DNA of 6,436 bases from Stramentimicrobium sp964525625. GTDB taxonomy: Bacteria; Atribacterota; Phoenicimicrobiia; Phoenicimicrobiales; Stramentimicrobiaceae. The notes beneath the pieces were generated by a model. That model was not told the origin of the DNA and did no database searches. It saw nothing but the letters and a program-made list of their open reading frames with translations. Made by a program: the position numbers and the translations under genes. Below are positions 4,152-6,436 of this stretch, in pieces. Where the stretch lies: contig CAZGKY010000121.1 in NCBI GenBank assembly GCA_964525625.1, positions 1-6,436 on the forward strand. Reading direction: 5' to 3'. The number at the start of each line of letters is the position of its first letter. The stretch's first letter is position 1.

Positions 4152-6308
4152 ATGCTTGATAGCCAAACAATAATATCATTTTCCTATCAGCCAGCAAAAG
4201 TAAACCGGGGTTATACCGATAGAGTTCTTTATCTCAATTTATCTAAAAAGGAAATCAAAATAAAAGAAGTCCCCCCAAAGATTAAAGAAGTTTTAACCGG
4301 TGGTCGAGGTTATGGCTTATGGTTTCTCTGGTGGGCAGTTAAACCAGAAACAAAGTGGAATGATCCAGAAAATGAGTTAATATTTTGTACTGGTCCCTTA
4401 TGTGGAATCACTCAATATTCAGGTTGCGGGAAGAGTCATGTAGTTAGCCTTTCTCCAGAGACAGGTAGTGCCAATGATAATAACGCTGGCGGTTATTTTG
4501 CTCCCTATCTTAAATTTTCTGGTTGGGATGCACTGGAGATACAGGGAAAAGCCGAACAGGATATTATTATTTTTATTGATGGGAACAAGGGTGAAGTAGT
4601 AGTAGAAACCTATCCTGATGAGGATAAAAATTCCTATTTATTAGTAGAAAAATTAACTGAGCATTTTGCTGAAGATGAACAGGATAAAGCCAATATAAGC
4701 ATTGTCTCTGCAGGTCAGGGTGCTGAGAATTCTTTGTTGGGAATGCTAAATTTTAGCTGGTATGATCGGAAAAGGGGTAAAGTTCGTTACAAACAGGGTG
4801 CTCGGGGTGGAACAGGGACTATCTTTAGAGATAAAAAGATAGTAGCAGTTATTATTAAATATAAAGGTATTACTAGTGTTAGTAATAATCCAGCCTATCC
4901 AGAACTATTAAAGAAAGCTGGTCAACGTATTACTCAAGAGATTCTTTCTCTGGATGATATGCAAAATGGAATGCGACAAACAGGCACGGTGAATCTAATT
5001 GATCATATGAATACCCATGATTGTCTACCGGTACATAATTTTCAATTTGGCTCACATCACCAGGCACAAAATATTTATAATCAAGTCTGGAAGAGACGTT
5101 TTACTCAACAGCAACCAGGTGATTCTTGCTGGATTGGTTGTAGTTTACGCTGTTCTCATGCCGTTGATAGCTTTGTATTAAAAACTGGCCCCTTAAAGGG
5201 CAAAGAAGTTACAGTAGATGGTCCAGAATATGAAACAGCGGCAGGATTTGGAGGTAATTGTGGGTGCTTCGATCCTGATATTATTCTGGAGGCTAATTTT
5301 TATTGTGATCATTATGGAATTGATACTATTGGGTTGAGTACCACTATAGCTTTCTTAATGGAATGTTACGAAAGAGGGATCCTTAATAAAGAAAAAACCG
5401 GGGGATTAGATTTGAGATTTGGTAATGGAGAAGCTCTATTAGAATTGATTCATCTAATTGCCCGAGGAGAGGAGTTTGGAAAGATTGCCGGACAGGGAGT
5501 ACGCCGGTGTAAAAGATATTTGGTGGAAAATTTTCAAGCTGATCCAGACTTTTTGGAAGATATCGGTATGGAATGCAAAGGAATGGAATTTTCTGAATAT
5601 GTAACTAAAGAATCTCTTGCTCAACAGGGTGGATACGGAATAGCTAATAAAGGACCCCAGCATGATGAATCCTGGTTAATCTTTATGGATCAAGTAAATA
5701 ATCAAATACCAACCTTTGAAGATAAAGCTGAAGCATTATATTATTTTCCTCTATTCAGAACCTGGTTTTCTTTGGTGGGATTATGTAAACTTCCCTGGAA
5801 TGATATTGAGCCAGCTGATAATAAACAAAAATATTCAGGTATTATTGCTGCTAAAATACCTGAACACGTGGAAAATTATTGCTGGCTATTTGAAGGAGTG
5901 ACCGGTAAAAAAATAACTGCTCAAGATATAATAAGTCAATCTGAAGCGGTACATAATTTCCAGAGACTATTTAATCTTAAGATGGGTTTTGGTACCAGAA
6001 AATATGATGCCATTCCCTATCGAGCCATGGGTCCGGTGACCGAAGAAGAATATCACTCACGAGAGAATTTTTATGATAAGCAATTACAAGGAGAAGTAGG
6101 ATACAACATAGAGGGTAAAACGACACAAGAAAAGATAGAAGTATTAAGAAGATATAGGGAAAAGCAATATCAATTATTATGCGATGCAGTATATCAAAGA
6201 AGAGGCTGGGATAAAAATGGCGTTCCTAGCTTAGAAACGATCAAAAGATTGAAAATTGATTTTCCTGAAGTATGTTCAGTTTGGCAAAGCTATAATAATA
6301 AGAAGTAA
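4152..6308 (+). CDS. Aldehyde:ferredoxin oxidoreductase (AOR) family tungsten/molybdenum-pterin enzyme, long divergent form
   Basis: The protein has 718 residues; classical AORs have about 600-620. The N-terminal AOR domain (about 19-236) shows GYTDRVLYLNLSKKEI, GGRGYG (50-55), TGPLCG (80-85), NAGGYFAPYLKFSGWDA (111-127) and GARGGTGTIFRDKK (216-229). The cluster cysteines are C326, C330 and C334, in a C-x3-C-x3-C motif where classical AORs have C-x2-C-x3-C, plus C545 in VGLCKLPW. The first pterin motif DTIGLS (391-396) is intact. The second reads SLVGLC (540-545), with Ser replacing the usual Asp. E359/E361 in GPEYET and H504 in KGPQHDE match the AOR active-site Glu and His regions. Family enzymes oxidise aldehydes or reduce acids using tungstopterin and a [4Fe-4S] cluster, usually with ferredoxin. 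The substrate here is unknown. The GGAGG at 4141-4145, 6 nt before the ATG, supports this start and hence an 18-residue N-terminal extension. About 100 extra C-terminal residues (roughly 610-718) are rich in charged residues. Confidence 0.93.
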   Translation: MLDSQTIISFSYQPAKVNRGYTDRVLYLNLSKKEIKIKEVPPKIKEVLTGGRGYGLWFLWWAVKPETKWNDPENELIFCTGPLCGITQYSGCGKSHVVSLSPETGSANDNNAGGYFAPYLKFSGWDALEIQGKAEQDIIIFIDGNKGEVVVETYPDEDKNSYLLVEKLTEHFAEDEQDKANISIVSAGQGAENSLLGMLNFSWYDRKRGKVRYKQGARGGTGTIFRDKKIVAVIIKYKGITSVSNNPAYPELLKKAGQRITQEILSLDDMQNGMRQTGTVNLIDHMNTHDCLPVHNFQFGSHHQAQNIYNQVWKRRFTQQQPGDSCWIGCSLRCSHAVDSFVLKTGPLKGKEVTVDGPEYETAAGFGGNCGCFDPDIILEANFYCDHYGIDTIGLSTTIAFLMECYERGILNKEKTGGLDLRFGNGEALLELIHLIARGEEFGKIAGQGVRRCKRYLVENFQADPDFLEDIGMECKGMEFSEYVTKESLAQQGGYGIANKGPQHDESWLIFMDQVNNQIPTFEDKAEALYYFPLFRTWFSLVGLCKLPWNDIEPADNKQKYSGIIAAKIPEHVENYCWLFEGVTGKKITAQDIISQSEAVHNFQRLFNLKMGFGTRKYDAIPYRAMGPVTEEEYHSRENFYDKQLQGEVGYNIEGKTTQEKIEVLRRYREKQYQLLCDAVYQRRGWDKNGVPSLETIKRLKIDFPEVCSVWQSYNNKK

Positions 6309-6348
6309 ATTAAGTTATTAGAGAATAATAGTAAAAAAGTCTGTTTAT

Positions 6349-6390
6349 GAGAAAAGGCAGGGTTTCTTGCCTTTTCTCGTTTTATTTTTA
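6349..6390 (+). terminator. Rho-independent terminator of the GTPase-AOR operon
   Basis: GAGAAAAGGCA (6349-6359) pairs perfectly with TGCCTTTTCTC (6368-6378) around an 8-nt loop. The tail GTTTTATTTTTA (6379-6390) is T-rich. The hairpin begins 41 nt after the AOR stop codon, closing the two-gene operon. The remaining bases to the window end (6391-6436) show no gene or site that can be supported. Confidence 0.92.
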
Positions 6391-6436
6391 TTACAAGTAG
6401 TAGTCTTATTAAAATATTAAAACCATCTTGTACTCA

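Noticed and set aside
4420..4440. GCGKS at residues 91-95 of the AOR as a nucleotide-binding P-loop
   Set aside because: It sits where AORs have the conserved pterin-contacting SG-x-x-VV-x-x-SP segment; there is no Walker B partner, so the resemblance to the GTPase P-loop is a coincidence.
5454..5901. Short open frames inside the AOR gene: a reverse-strand frame of 69 codons (5454-5663) and a forward frame of 61 codons (5716-5901)
   Set aside because: Both are out-of-frame shadows of the AOR coding region without independent start signals.
1..6436. CRISPR array, tRNA, rRNA or complete mobile element
   Set aside because: No regularly spaced direct repeats, cloverleaf, rRNA-like sequence, transposase or terminal repeats were seen on either strand.

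Overview
The window comes from an AT-rich genome, most likely a strictly anaerobic low-G+C bacterium (Bacillota such as Clostridia or Halanaerobiia, or an Atribacterota-type lineage). The evidence is a classical lysine riboswitch, Gram-positive-like promoters and GGAGG ribosome-binding sites, TTG start use, and a tungstopterin aldehyde oxidoreductase-family gene. The exact taxon cannot be read from the sequence.

Left edge (1-84): the last 17 codons of a gene end in -DGDEVKIFSLICGG-stop. This is the signature C-terminus of a ThiS/MoaD ubiquitin-like sulfur carrier. A T-tailed hairpin overlaps the stop codon.

Region 172-2350: a good promoter (TTGACT / TGaTAAAAT) drives an RNA whose first ~220 nt form a complete lysine (L-box) aptamer. 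Stems P1 to P5, the L2-L3 kissing contact and the conserved core can all be traced. A transcription attenuator follows. An exact 8-nt complementarity between the 3' strand of P1 and the terminator 5' arm supplies the antiterminator. The controlled gene is a 555-residue NhaC-superfamily membrane transporter, best interpreted as a lysine importer (the 'LysW' type of riboswitch comparative genomics) rather than a housekeeping Na+/H+ antiporter.

Region 2351-2784: a 434-bp non-coding spacer with unusually many inverted repeats. These are a 16-bp perfect AT-rich stem, an 8-bp repeat pair interleaved with it, two compact G+C-rich hairpins, and a strong terminator. A fresh promoter then precedes the next operon.

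Region 2785-6308: a two-gene operon with a 38-nt gap. It encodes a COG2403-type GTPase related to cyclic 2,3-diphosphoglycerate synthetase (TTG start) and a long, divergent member of the aldehyde:ferredoxin oxidoreductase (AOR, tungstopterin/[4Fe-4S]) family. A strong terminator closes the operon.

Functionally the window holds two units: lysine-repressed lysine uptake, and a GTPase plus W/Mo oxidoreductase pair whose substrate is unknown. The cut-off sulfur-carrier gene at the left may belong to pterin-cofactor synthesis serving the AOR. A maturation or accessory role for the GTPase is the most interesting untested hypothesis here.
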